From contig NC_066343.1 of assembly GCF_022539315.1 (NCBI RefSeq), positions 35,865,146-35,929,145 on the forward strand: a DNA stretch of 64,000 nt, read 5' to 3'. Every line of letters begins with the position of its first letter. Within the stretch, counting starts at the first letter, position 1. This document shows, in pieces, positions 1 through 12,190 of this stretch. The stretch comes from Serinus canaria. Lineage: Eukaryota > Chordata > Aves > Passeriformes > Fringillidae. The notes beneath the pieces were generated by a model that saw only the letters and a list, made by a program, of their open reading frames with translations, ran no database searches and had not been told where the DNA came from. The position numbers and the translations under genes were made by a program.

Positions 1-239
1 ACAATTCATTGGCACAAAGGCTGAAAAGTTAGCTGATTCATCGGAACTTTTTTTTTTATTACTTGTACAGTTTTACTGGGCCAGGATCATTTTGGCATTG
101 AGACAAGATTAAGGAAAAATCCAGATCTGTAAATACATTTTCCAGCAAAAATGTCTCTGATTTGCATAACCTCCCTTTCCAGCTCTTTCTCAGTACTCCA
201 GGTGTAGAGTTACTTTATGAAGTTAGAATAATGCAATCA
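1..239. other. Unique AT-rich sequence, no feature seen
   Basis: No open frame, repeat or RNA gene is recognisable here. It is AT-rich and contains a short T run near position 50. Confidence 0.5.
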
Positions 240-375
240 TAAAACAGTTTTGCCTGGTCATATAATCCAACCCTCCCTGGAGGAAACAAGAACATCAACT
301 ACATCAGGCTGCTCAGAGCCCTGTCCAACTCCACCATGAATGGGTCAACTCCCACCTCTGCTGGAATCTCATACA
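240..375 (-). mobile_element. Degenerate CR1 LINE 3'-region fragment
   Basis: Read on the minus strand this resembles the CR1 3' untranslated region. On the plus strand one sees the remnants 'taatccaaccctccctgg', then 'catcaggctgctcagagccc' and 'tgtccaactccaccatgaat', in the order expected for CR1 antisense (family knowledge). The terminal AGAATCATAG units are lost and many substitutions are present, so it is an old dead copy. There is no coding capacity. Confidence 0.7.
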
Positions 376-578
376 ATCATCTCAATCTCATCAGAGACAT
401 GGCAGCTGTGGAAAAGTTGCAGAAAAAGAAATTCCATTTGTCATTATTGGAAAATGAGCCTCTGTTACTATGTTATTCCATATTATCATAATGCTACATA
501 AGCAAATGTGTGTCAGAACAGGGGAAAGGGAGATAGCAAATGGAAAACATTTACTTAATGAAATAGCAGATGTATAAT
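376..578. other. Spacer between two CR1 fragments
   Basis: AT-rich sequence with no recognised element. Because the flanking CR1 fragments share orientation, part of it could be unrecognisable CR1, but nothing shows this directly. Confidence 0.4.
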
Positions 579-1350
579 ATCATAGAATCATAGAAACCTA
601 GAATCAGATTAATTCAGTTTGGAAGGAACTTTTACAGGTCACGTAGTAAGCAACACAATAAACAGCAACAGCTTCAACTATATCAGGTAGCACAAAAGCT
701 TGACCAACTGGACCTTGCTTGAATATTTCTAGAGATGGGACATCCACCACTTCCCTGGGAAACCTGCTTCAGTGTTTCTCCACCCACATCACAAAAAGTG
801 TAATCCTTGTACCTAGTCTAAATCAACCATCTTTAAAACCATTATCCTCTGTCCTGTCATAGTAGGCCATACTCAAAAGTCTGTTTCCATCTTATACATC
901 CTTTTGAAGTATTAAAAAGACAGAAAAAGGCCTCACAGAGCCTTTTCCAGGCAGAGTAACCCCAGCCCTCTCAGCCTCTCCTGACAAGAAAGTTGTTTCA
1001 TTCTTCCAATCTTTTTGCAGGCCCTCCTCTGGATGCCTTCTAACAAGTCTGTGTCTTTCCTGTGCTGGAGTCTGTAGGGACAGGTAAAATACTTCAGCTG
1101 GGGACACACAGGAGCACAGTGGAGGGGGAGAATCACCTCCCTTGGCCTGCTGGTCTTGCTGTTTCGGATGTAGCCATGGATGTGATTGGTTTTCTGGAGT
1201 GCACCCATACAATCACAGACATCCTGGGCTTGTGTCCAGCTTTTCACCAGGATGCCCAGGCCCCTCTCCTGTCTTTCTCCAGAGGGCTTTTAATTTCTTC
1301 ACCCCACAAACAGTATTGAAACCAGGATTGGTCCAAGTCCGGAAGAGGCA
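579..1350 (-). mobile_element. CR1 LINE, 3' part (end of ORF2 plus 3' UTR), dead
   Basis: The minus strand carries a 5'-truncated CR1 non-LTR retrotransposon. The plus strand starts with the antisense terminal repeats (AGAATCATAG type, near 579-605), then 'ttggaaggaac', 'gggacatccaccacttccct' and the 'cctctcagcctctcctgac' block that is antisense to the C-terminal end of ORF2. Reading continues into ORF2 up to about 1350. Two overlapping minus-strand frames of about 105 codons (892-1212 and 933-1247) are frameshifted remnants of the ORF2 C-terminus, not genes. ORF2 of a full element encodes endonuclease and reverse transcriptase; this copy cannot. The 5' limit is by eye. Confidence 0.92.
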
Positions 1351-4272
1351 CATTTCTTGAGCATGTCTAGATTCCTCTGAAAAATATCATTCTGCTCAGA
1401 GGCCCACTGAAGTACTCAAGTTACTCTTTTTCAAACTACAATACCAAAATTCTCCCCTGTGATTACAGTAGATAGAAATCTTGCAACAAATCTTAATGGT
1501 AGACAAATATCTGCTAGAAGAGAAGTGAGACAAAGAGAGGGTCAGAAGTTAAATTACTAATCAAAGTCCATGCTTATCAATATCTAATAAAATTTAAAAG
1601 AAATTAATTACTTCTATTACAGGTGAGGTATTATTTAGGTTAGCAGTTTCTCAATCCTCTACAGCTGTCCTGAGATGATGCTGAAATCAGTCAAATTAAC
1701 AGTAGTTTACAAATGAGCAGTAGTTTATTCAATCCGATTTAATAATATGTAGCAAAGGAAAAGTCAAAAGGAAACAGACTGTAAACTCAGATCACACTTT
1801 GCACAAATAGTGAGCATAAGTTGTTTCCAGATGAAGGGGGTTAACTGCAGACAAAACACTGAATTTTTGAGAAACAGAAATTTAATGCAGGAGGAGTGGA
1901 AGAGGTGAGTACTTTGAATGTAAAGAATGACAGGTAACTTGGTGAATATCACAAGCAGTTCATTGTTTGGATTATTATCACTGATCTTCATTGAAGATCA
2001 GTTCATTGTTAGGATTATTTTCACTTTGAATTATTGTCTGACTCAGACATGAAACCTCAAGTGTAAGGGAATCAAAACAATTCAAACAATTATTGTAAAG
2101 CTTGGTGGGGACCTGGAGTAAGGGAGGAGACCTAGTAAGGTAGAAGCAGTCTACAAGAAAATATACCAATCATGAGTTTGTGTGATGAATCACAAAGAAG
2201 ATTCCTCTAAGTTAAATAATGGCATTACTAAAGGAAGAAGAGGGTAATTTAATAGATTATTTAATATTGGGATAATAAAAGCAAACAGTCATATTCTAGA
2301 CAAACGTTGTTGAACACATGAATTTTGAAACAGCTTGGAAGGAACCAGAATGATCGAATGTTGTTAATATTCCTACTGAATTGTGAAATTTGAATCTAAT
2401 TCTTTGTAAAGTAACTTTATTGACTGAAAATTGTTAAAAATATCTAAGTGAATTATTTATACCAAAGAGATTTTGAAAATAAAACTCTCTTCTAATGCGG
2501 GAATGAAAATTACAACAGTTGGAATTGTGGTTTTGGTTTTCAGAGTGGCATGAAAACAGCCTAAGTCTTAATCAAATGCTAAATTTTCCTTTGTCATGTG
2601 GGAGTGTTTCAAAATGCTTTCAAAATGCTACAGAAATTTGAGATTTCTCTCTGTGACTAATCCATGTGAAGAGAATGATACATAAATTTTCTTAATTTTG
2701 CTTATTTTAAAATTGTGTACTAGTGAGAGTTGTTCAACCTTAGGCAAATCACTAATCCTCTCTGACCCTCTATTTATCTCCATGTAAAATAGGCCTAATA
2801 AAAAGTCCACCAGTAGCAAGCATGGAATTTGAGCTAGACAAATAGCTTGTAGCAGTTGAAGAGTAAAACAGGCATAATTAATTGAACTGCAGTGAAACTA
2901 ATCCTACTGGCAGCAGTAAAATTTTTCAGTCACATAAGGTTTGTCTTGTTTCAGTCACAAAAATGGTCTAGCTGAAGTAAATACTATGCCCCTATCTTTC
3001 TCCCAAGTGAAAGGCAGTAGCAGAGGAAGTAAGTATATTTCTGGTCACTTTGGTAATTATATAGCTCTTCAGCAATAGGAGGATTAAATTTTAAAAATTC
3101 TGGTGAACCTTAAAAATGTTCTTTTAGGAGGCTACTGAGTTTCCATTGAAAGAGAAGTTACAATCTTAATTTCAGCCTAGTGAAAAGATACATGTAATAA
3201 TACATAAATTCTGATTGCATTTCTCTACTCCTGTAAACTCAGAGTTCCTAGGAATGTTAAGCTCCTTCCTAGGAGAGAGGAAATCTGTAATCATGATGTT
3301 TATAAGCACTACTATACTTAGTACAGATAATAACAAGGTGAGCAAGAAAACAACCTGCAACCTTCTTATCAGTCAATTTATTTCTGCTTACTTTTCATAA
3401 AGTAACAATTTAGTAGGAGGTTAGATTTGCTAATTGAGAACCCTGTGAGAGCAACTGATAAACCAACTTATATGAGAAAAATATGGAAATATTTCTGGTA
3501 AGTTATAAAGCATTTAAATATGTTAGTTAATAATACCTTAATTAGATAATTTATAGATGAAAAGAAGGGTGCCAAAAAAGAATTAACAGATGAAATTTTA
3601 TCAAGGAGAAAATAACTGAGTCTAGCTTTTAGAGTTCTTGCATTTTTCCAGTTTATTAGTTTACATTCTGAAAATTCTAAACTATTGTTATGGACTTCTA
3701 TAGATGTATTAATCTTTTTCTCTTGCCATGATACAGGTATCAACAGGTGCTGTTGTTGACCTATGCAGACAAACAACTCTTTTGTTAAGATTTTGAGATT
3801 GCCCTAGGCACTCATATCAAAATGAAAAGGATAAACACTTAGATAATTATTAACATAACCGTGGAAGTCTTTGACATCAATATATTGATTCTTACAATTA
3901 GTGAGACATGCAAAAACAGACATACATTCTTAATTAAAATAACTCTAGCTGAAGTCACATGCACGAAATATAGAATTGCTAGGTGCAACTCCGTACAAAG
4001 CATCAGACACATGGAGAAAAAACACAATATTGCCAAAGTTTTTCTGTGTCATACAAAAAATAAGCTCCCTTTGAATGATCTATGATACCCAAATATCATA
4101 CAAACCATTTTAATTTTGGTATTAAAACACAAGTTTAAAACTTTTAAATTTTGATCTGGAATTTTCCGCAAATGACAATACATAGCTGTTTGCAACACTG
4201 ATCTGTAACACATCTGTGTTAATGTGCTGAGACTTAAATCATGCTGAAAGAGAATGCAATGTTTAAAAATAC
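1351..4272. other. Unique AT-rich intergenic sequence
   Basis: About 2.9 kb without a recognised gene or transposon. The open frames are at most 102 codons (minus, 3468-3776) and none resembles a known protein. A diverged direct duplication of about 28 bp ('cagttcattgtt' followed by 'ggattatt') occurs at about 1955-1983 and 1999-2027. Confidence 0.5.
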
Positions 4273-4440
4273 TAGAATCACAGAATCATAAAATAGTTTA
4301 GGCTGGATGGAACTGTCAAGGACCATCTAATACTGACCATTGGCAGGGACCCCTTCTAATAGATTAGGTCACTCAAATCTCCATCAAAACTGGCTTTGAA
4401 AATGTCCAATGCTTCCAAACACCTCATATTCTTCCTTCCA
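4273..4440 (-). mobile_element. CR1 LINE 3' UTR fragment
   Basis: On the plus strand the antisense CR1 terminus 'agaatcacagaatcataaaa' is followed by 'ttaggctggatggaactg', 'accatctaatactgacc' and 'ctccatcaaaactggctt'. This is the expected order for the last roughly 170 bp of CR1 on the minus strand. It is severely 5'-truncated, typical of CR1 insertion, and has no coding content. Confidence 0.85.
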
Positions 4441-4731
4441 TTATGAATTTTCCATGGTTTACATGTAACCCCAAAAATCTATCTATCTAATGGGATCAGT
4501 GTCAGGGAAGTAAAGAACTCCCAAAGCAGAATGTAGCATTGGAAGAAGTCTCAGGCTAGAAACTGTAGGAAGGAAATTCCTAGAAAGGTAAATTGGAAGG
4601 TGGTAGAAGTTTGGAAGATATTACATACTTCAGGGCTTTTCTCATTATAATCAGTTATTTTTAATTATATACAATTAAGCTTAAAAAGTGTTATAATTGC
4701 TAGAGCTTTTTCTACTGGGAAGATGCTCTTC

Positions 4732-4769
4732 TTTTTTAGAGCCTCTTTTGTAAAAGAGGCTCTAAAAAA
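4732..4769. repeat. Perfect 18-bp inverted repeat with 2-nt spacer
   Basis: The arm 4732-4749 (T6, AGAGCC, TCTTTT) is exactly complementary to 4752-4769 (AAAAGA, GGCTCT, A6), with only GT between them. It could form a cruciform or a hairpin in RNA, but no promoter or mature-RNA evidence is visible. It may be an inverted micro-duplication or the remnant of a small palindromic element. Confidence 0.95.
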
Positions 4770-7700
4770 TTCATTTTACTGGGCAAAGAACTGTATTTTA
4801 CACTGAAATGTGTTGGCAAAATAGGGAGGGGGATGGATTTTGAAACCTGTGTTTTACAGTTTTCATCTTTGTACAACTGTTTCTAGTTGTCTCTAGCTTT
4901 AAGTCAGTCTAAAAGATTCTATGTAATCCTAAAGACCTAACTTCAGGGGTTTTTTTAGCCCAGTGCTCAAAGCAATCACATTTGATATAGGAAATTTTCT
5001 GTTTGCATCTCTTACCATAAGCAAGCATGAGCTCAGCCTTCTTAAACTTTTCCTGACCATACCTAATTACACACTTTTGACTAGGCCAAGTCTAATGTAC
5101 TTGAGAAAATTACACCCTTTTGGTCTAGTGCAAAAAGCTCTATAACCTTGGCCCTTTTAAAAAGAATTGGCCTTGAAAAAGGAAATCATTATCCCTTGAA
5201 AGATTAGTAATAGGTTTACTGAGATTACCCTTGAAAATCCCTTATATTAAGACAGGTTACATTTTGTCCTTATTGTTGCTTATTACTGTGTCCACACATC
5301 ATGATAAATTTCTGACGGCTACAATATCCACTCCTTGCAAAATAATATTATTTTACATTTTAATTATTTTCTTTAAATTTGGTTGGATGGGATATATGAA
5401 GAACTTTATACATCTGAGCCGAAGAAAGTGAGCTTTTTATCATTAAAGTCTTCAGTGCCTCCTGTAAAAGATAGGACTTCAGATCTGGTGTTCAAAAGAA
5501 GGACAATGATCTTGAATTTTTCAAGGAGCTAGCAGATAGTCTTCCATCCAGGAACTTGTTTCCCTTTAATAAATTTGAGTAAAGGTATTATGAAGTTGCT
5601 TTGTCCATTTTGGGGTCAAAAAAGTGTCAGTAAAACTTTCCTATATGGCAATGTTTTAGATATTTAGGGAAATGTAATTAATTTATACATACTTGGTCTA
5701 CTATTGTCAGAGTACCAACTAAAATAATAAAGTTTCCTGACTTATTTCTGACAATGAGCTGATGCAGTCATGCAAATGTGAGAATGAATTTGCATAAGCT
5801 TAATGATACTATACATAGAAAGTATTTTTCCCTTCTTTAGCCAAGGGAAAATGAATGCATAAAAATAGAATGGTACAGAGAGAGAAGAACAGATTTAAAG
5901 GCGTAAAAAACAGCAGCTATAAAAACAAAAAACCAATATGCTTTTGCTCCTGTATCTTTAGAAGGGCTAAATTGGTGTAATTCCACTGCTACTAAGAAGA
6001 AAAAACACAGCATGCAAGTGACAAGTTGATTATGTTACAGCATGGATCATCGTAGAGCTGCAAACAGAGCTGAAGATGAGGTAGTTAGTTAAATCAGCTT
6101 AGTAGTTATCTTTACCTGATCCCTGTAGACCTGCTGGTTGGCAGCAGTATGATCCTCTTTGGATTTTCCAACCTAACAGATCATAAGAGTATCTTTACTT
6201 AACCTGGCACATTCTTCCTTTGTTGTGAACATTTAAGGGTTTTTTTCGTAGTTCTACGTTAAGTATATTATATTGCCAAATTAGATATCTAAAGCTTATA
6301 TTTTCATGATCATATTGATTGCCCTTGGGTTTTTTTTTAATTTAAGTGTTGAGTAGATTTTAAATTTTTATACCAGGCTTTGATTTTATTGTCTTATAAT
6401 TCTGAAGTACTCCATTTTGGAGTAAATACGTAACTGATGAATTATTCCTTTGAAATTTTTAAGTAACTCAGAAGAAACTTTTGTGAAAAGGTCTACTTAC
6501 TAATGTTCAACTAATAATTGCAAGTTTGTTTATATTGAATGTGTTTCATGTTCCCTAGATTGCATGAAATATACCTTTGAGTTTGCTGAAACTGCATCAT
6601 CTGATATTTTATTCAAGCATTGAGTAAGAGGAGAAGAAGTAATTGTTTTTTCCCTCCTGATATGTTTTTGCTTCATTTTTCCTCATGAGAAGTTGTTCTC
6701 AGGCCATTCTATAAAAAAATATAGTAATATCTGAAAATTAGTGTTAAATGTAGCAAACAGTTTATGCACAGTTTTTAATTTTTTTTCAATTCAGGAGTCA
6801 ACTTTTACAGTATTTTGAATTTGCTCTTATTCCCAATGTGAAGAGGAAAGAGAATCTGTAGAATGATTAAGCATGATTTGATCATCTTTTAGCAAAATAA
6901 AACCCATAGTATAGACTTCTGCACTACATCAACATGAATTATGTATTCTGGAGATATAAGTCTAACAGATATTATTTGTGTTTAGAGCATGATATTTGAA
7001 TGCAAAATTAATCTCCCTATGCAACAAAGCTCCACCTTTTCTAAAATAAAAATTTAAGCCTTTTTTTTTCCTGATGTATTTATTGATAGGGACTCTTTAT
7101 TTTGTCTTGTAACTAGTAATATACTCTTTCAGCAATTAGGCTTTCATTTGTACCATTCTAATTGCCCTCATACCATCACTTGAATTCTGATTCCTGCAGA
7201 CTGAAATTTTGCACTGATTTTCTTCCTGGGGTTATCAGCAAAAGTATAATAATGCTGAGTGGAAAAAAAGTCCAAGCCTTAATGTCATTTTTTATTTTGG
7301 TAGTAGCTGAAAAGTAGGTCTTGGTCCTTCATGTACCAAAAAGATGCTGACAAAAGTACCTTCACATTTAATTTACTGAGAGATGAACAGATGGATTTCT
7401 AGAGACCCAGGTTAGAGTAAGCAGTCTGGATTTCAGAGGATCTTGTAGCAATCAGATTGTTAGCAATTAGGTGTTATTGACATGGCACAAGCAGTCTTGA
7501 GAGAAGAAGTTTTTGCTAGCTTGAAGAATTGAAAACATTATGCAGATACCCTGGGTATTCGGGCATGACCCAGTGAGGGGGCCCTTTGGATTGTGATTTG
7601 CTGTGTGGTTTTCTTAGAGTGGATGGGTTTTTTCCTTTAAAACAGTGAAGACTAAAAGAGGAGGCTGATACTTTCTCCATGTGAGTCTAAATAGATCTGA

Positions 7701-9116
7701 CTGGTTCTAAGGATAAATAACAGAAGAAGAAAAGCAAAATGACAGTGAGAATATAAACTTCCTGATGTCTGTGATTGGATATAAAATCATAATATTGAGA
7801 TTATTGTTTATGTACTTAGCCATATGAACAAAAGAGGCACAAGCTACATACGAGGAGTCTAAATGGTAATTATTTCTTGGATATGTTCTTTCTAGAAAGT
7901 TATGAAGCTATTGTAATGCAACTAAAGAGTTGTAGCAATTACAAATATACAGAAGCATGTGTAGGCCTTACATGTATCAAAAAACTCTGTGATACGGTCC
8001 ACCGGATATACTGAACAGGTGATGTAATGAGCACGTAAATTATAATATATCTTACAATCAGCAGGTTTTCTTTTCAGTAAACTCATTGTATTGACATCTT
8101 CTGTTCTTTATCATGAAGATACTAGGACCAAAGTAATTTTGTTTGGGACAGAAAGCCTAATAATCCCTCTGGAAATGTTAATCTTATCCAATATAGCAGT
8201 GTTTAATATATCACAGTGCTTAAGTAAAAAAAAATTAAAAATTAAAATATAAGACCTTAGAGCTTGTAGAAAAAAAAAGGGTCAGCATTTTTTGTCATGA
8301 TCTAAATATGTCCGATACGTCTCTCTTGCAAAGTATTCTTTCACTTAATGGGAATAAATTGATTCAAAACTTCTGTGTTTTTACCATTTGAATAATTTAG
8401 TTACCTGAGACCCTTCCAAAAGCCTAGTTGTTTTTCCCCTCAGGGTAGTTCTATTAGTATCAGTAGGAAAAAGTCATTATTATGCCATTTTACAATCTTG
8501 AGCAAATCTGGATATTTTAATTTTGTCAGTACCAAAGTCTAAATATCTGCAGCACTTTGTTTATAGCAGTTTTCATTTAATACAGACACAGGACTTAGGA
8601 AAATCTCAGTGTGAGAGAATAACTTTAAAACCTTTACAGCAAACACTAACATAGTGTTAGTTTCATGTACTTCAAATAAAGTAATAAAAGCAAAGTGAAA
8701 AGAAGATGGGATTTCCAATGCTGGCTGAATCCATGAATTTTACTAGAAGCTGTGATATTTGTTCTAATTTGTTCCCTATAATGATATGTTCATTGTAGGG
8801 GGAAGACTCTAACTGAAGATGTTCTGGTCTGAGAAATTTTGTGCAGTACATCTTGTATAATATTATTCTACATTGTTACATATGTGTTCACACAATATAT
8901 GAGAGTAGAAGTAAAACTATACAAAAAATTATTGACAGTAAAACAGCAGAATAACTTTTTGTTGATGACCACTGTAGAATACCCATATTTTCATGGGCAC
9001 CATTATATTAATAAAAACAGTCAGAGTTGTCCAGTTGGAAACAATTACCTTTTCTAACTGGAACAGAGAAAAAAATCCATTTAATTCTAATGGGACCCAT
9101 AGGGTCAGAGGAGCTC

Positions 9117-9158
9117 CTCACAATGATAGGCTGTTTTCTCACACTGATAGGCTGATGA
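9117..9158 (+). repeat. 21-bp tandem duplication (two units)
   Basis: Unit 9117-9137 and unit 9138-9158 share CTCACA, then GATAGGCTG, and differ at a few positions. This is a small diverged tandem duplication with no evident function. Confidence 0.85.
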
Positions 9159-9385
9159 ATACTTGCTATTTCCTTAAGCCCTTCTAGGTAAGTTTACGTA
9201 AATGTCAATGAAGTAGATAACATTCTTGCATTATGCCTGTGATTGTTCTGATGTCCATCCAAATGGAGGAACTTCCAGTCCTCTTCTGTCTGAGGAAGAA
9301 TCTACTTTTCCCTAAGATCAAAATGTATCTTGAAATGAGTTTCATGAGTAAGCCTATCCCCAAAAAGCTTGTCTTGTATGTAAAT

Positions 9386-9486
9386 GAAACAAACAAAAGA
9401 ACCCCAAACCAACCATCCAGCCAAAACCACAGACACACATGCACAACCCCGACCAACCAACCAAAAACCCAAAACCAAACAAAACC
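9386..9486 (+). repeat. Low-complexity A/C-rich tract (CCAA/CAAA type)
   Basis: The plus strand is almost only A and C with irregular CCAA, AACC and CAAA units. This explains the stop-free frames on both strands here (9233-9544 plus; 9205-9456 and 9302-9526 minus), which are composition artefacts rather than genes. Confidence 0.75.
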
Positions 9487-10871
9487 TCATAATCCTGAGA
9501 AAATAAGCACCTATGACAAATTTCATAATACAATAAAATACTAGTCAGTTATTTAGGCTTAAGAAAAACTTTTCTATGCTACATAGTAAGCAAAAAAGTT
9601 GCATGTATGAAATATTTCAAAAGAGTTTATTTAAAACTTACTACTTTAGTAAAAAGTTCACTGCAGAATTCAGTAAACCTTTTATCAGTCCCTAAAAATA
9701 ACGAAAAGATGTGTTCTAGGATTCCATTCTTTCTTAGAAAAAAATAACTTCATGAAGTTTTGATTCTTTAAGAGCACTCCAGAGTCCAAAGAATTAAATG
9801 AAGGTTTTGTTATGGAGAGATGAGTATATATGCTGTAGTGGGCAGTTTCCTAAAGTATTTGTTCACTTATTGTTAAAGAAAAAGCTGTGAATATCTGTTT
9901 ATATAATGTGTCTTTCAATAATGGATCATGGAAAGGCTAGAATTTACTGTTCAAATGTGAAAACTAAAAGTTTTGTGACATTTAGTCACAAAGTAACTTG
10001 ATCCAAAGGTTTGGTGCTGGGCTGAGAAAAATAAAAACAATGTAATTTCTAGGGTGATGTAAAAACAGAAATTAGGAATAGAAATGAAGAACTTTTTCTC
10101 TGTCTCCATCTTTTTACAAGAGTAATAAAATAGCCAGGTAGTGATTTATCAGCTTGTGTTGCTCACAACATACTTCGTGGAGCTGGAAAGTAATGCAAAA
10201 TGTTGTGAACACTGGAATTTTTAGAGTTTAGAGACAAATAATGTTCACTTAACAAGTGGTCATTCCAAATGTTATTTGCTGTGTCTCTGCTGGTAGGGTT
10301 TACTTTTAAAAAATTTCTTTTATTTGAAATTTATCAGTGATATTTAGAAGGAAAAATGAGTAAATAATTGAACATAATAATTTCCAACTAATTATTCAAC
10401 AGCTATATGCAACATATAAATGGACATAAAATTATGAATAATTTCCAAAGATCAAACAGGATTTAAATTGTCATAAATTTAGATATAATTTCCTTTCTAG
10501 ATGCTGCTAAAAGAAGAAAAAGGCTGAAATAGATGAGATATAATATTGTTGGAAATGTAGCATAGAAGTAAAGAACAAGGAAAAAACACTAAAAATGTAC
10601 TTTTGAAGGTCTTTTATCTAAAAAGCAGAATGAAATTCTTTTAGATAAGGCAAAGACTCCCAGGAAGGCACCGAGACAGATTCCAATGAAATGCCAGTCC
10701 CAGCAGATTTTCTAGCAGAAGAACTGTATACCCAAGAGGATAAGGAAATAATGAAATGTTGTTTTATGGCATTAAACTTTATTCAGGTGTCTAACAGCAT
10801 TATGCTGTATAAAAGATTTACCATTGTATCCTCACCATGGCTGCCAGGATCATAGCAGCATATTTTTTTTA

Positions 10872-10953
10872 TACACACGCACACACACACACACACAAAC
10901 ACCCACCCCCCCCCCCACACACACACACACACACACACCCCTACACAAACACA
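10872..10953 (+). repeat. (CA)n microsatellite interrupted by an 11-C run
   Basis: CA dinucleotides from 10872 are broken by CCCA units and a run of eleven C at 10906-10916, then resume to 10953. The frames crossing it on both strands are translations of the repeat. Confidence 0.97.
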
Positions 10954-11354
10954 GAGTGGAAAATACAAGTATGCATAATACAAAATTCATGTTATTGGCT
11001 CTTAATATTGTCAATTAAAAGTGCTGCATTTCAAGATCTACTTATATTTATTAAAAAAAAAAAATCACTGAAATTCTGGAAGTGATTTTGCCATCAATGT
11101 GAGAAAAGTTAGAAATAAAAGATTTTACCAGGAAACTATATATAGAAAAGGCCATTTAGAAAACCCCCTCAATTTTTGTGCAGATTCAAGTAAATGCGTC
11201 ACATGTCTATAGAATTTCTTGTAGGTTTATTTTAACACAATTTAGCTCAAGGAATGTTTAGCTCAAGGTTGAAAGTTGACAATAGATATTAAGGTAGTGA
11301 AAATGCATTGGTGGTTTGCAGTCCTGATGGATTAGGGTCAGGTAAGGAGTAAAG
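10954..11354. other. AT-rich spacer
   Basis: No gene or element recognised. It contains an A run at 11052-11063 and a short direct duplication of 'tagctcaagg' near 11243-11268. Confidence 0.45.
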
Positions 11355-12190
11355 TTAGGCCCCCAAACTTTAGAAAAGCAAACTTCTGTGCCAGCTCTTC
11401 AAGGAGATGGGCAATTGGATCTTCTAGGACACTGCTCTCAGGGAAAAGGAAGAACAGAAGTTGCAGATGTTTAAGGAAGTCTTCCATAGTGAACAAGAGC
11501 TAGCAATCCCTATGAGAATGAAATCTGGCAAAGAAGGCAAGAGACCAGCATGACAGATGTGGAACTTGCAGGTAAAATCAAACTGAAAGGAACAAATACA
11601 CGGATGGTGAAAACAAGGATAGGTAAACAAGGAAGGTCAAAAAAGGTTGACCTCCTCTGGTCAACAATGTTGAAAAACAGGTTGCAAGGGCTGAGGAGGA
11701 AGCTGAGCAACTCATGAATATTTTTGACTCAGCCTTCAAGGGAAACCTCTCCTCCCACAACTCTTGAGTAGATGGACAGCACAATGGGCTCAGGAAAAAC
11801 AAAGTTCCTCCTGCTGTAACTAAAGATCAGGTTCATGACCACATGAGAAACCTGAAAGTACATAAGACCATGGGGAGCCCATTATATGCACACCAGAGTC
11901 CTGAGGGAATTGTCTGATGTAGCTGTCAAGACACTCTCCATGGTATTTAAAAAGCCTTGGCAGTCAGGTGAAGTCCCAGGTGATTGGAAACACAGGAAAC
12001 ATTGTACATATCTTTTATAAGGATAGAAAGAGGAACCTTGGTGCCAGGCAACACCATGGAACAGATCCTCCTAGAAGCCATGCTAAGGCACTTGTAGGAC
12101 AGGGAGGCAACTCAGAACGGCGAGCATGGTTTCACCAAGAGTAAGTCCTGCCTGACCAGCACAGTGGCCTTCTATGATGGATCCTTATTT
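11355..12190 (+). pseudogene. CR1 LINE ORF2 fragment: endonuclease/RT linker to N-terminal RT, 3' end missing
   Basis: The plus strand matches the middle of CR1 ORF2 in order. A block before the RT domain contains 'aggcaagagaccagcatg' (about 11535). It is followed by 'gatcaggttcatgaccacat' and 'accatggggagcccatta' (about 11826-11885), then 'cctgagggaattgtctgatg'. Next come 'acagatcctcctagaagcca' (about 12060) and 'catggtttcaccaagagtaa', which is the HGFTK-KSCLT-like stretch of CR1 reverse transcriptase. Similarity stops near 12190, just before the catalytic motif A region would begin. Many frame breaks exist, and a block of RT sequence seems deleted near 12020-12040. Unusually for CR1, it lacks its 3' end, so deletion or rearrangement must have followed insertion. 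Confidence 0.85.

Larger units (their letters stand above)
4441..10860. other. Unique AT-rich intergenic sequence
   Basis: About 6.4 kb in which I see no gene, RNA gene or large repeat. Frames on both strands are short (103 codons at most, 9233-9544, in a low-complexity CCAA-rich patch) and do not resemble known proteins. Local features (a perfect inverted repeat at 4732-4769 and a 21-bp tandem duplication at 9117-9158) are listed separately. Confidence 0.5.

Noticed and set aside
10783..11085. Frames of 64-82 codons across the CA repeat
   Set aside because: They translate the microsatellite (Thr-His or Val-Cys repeats).
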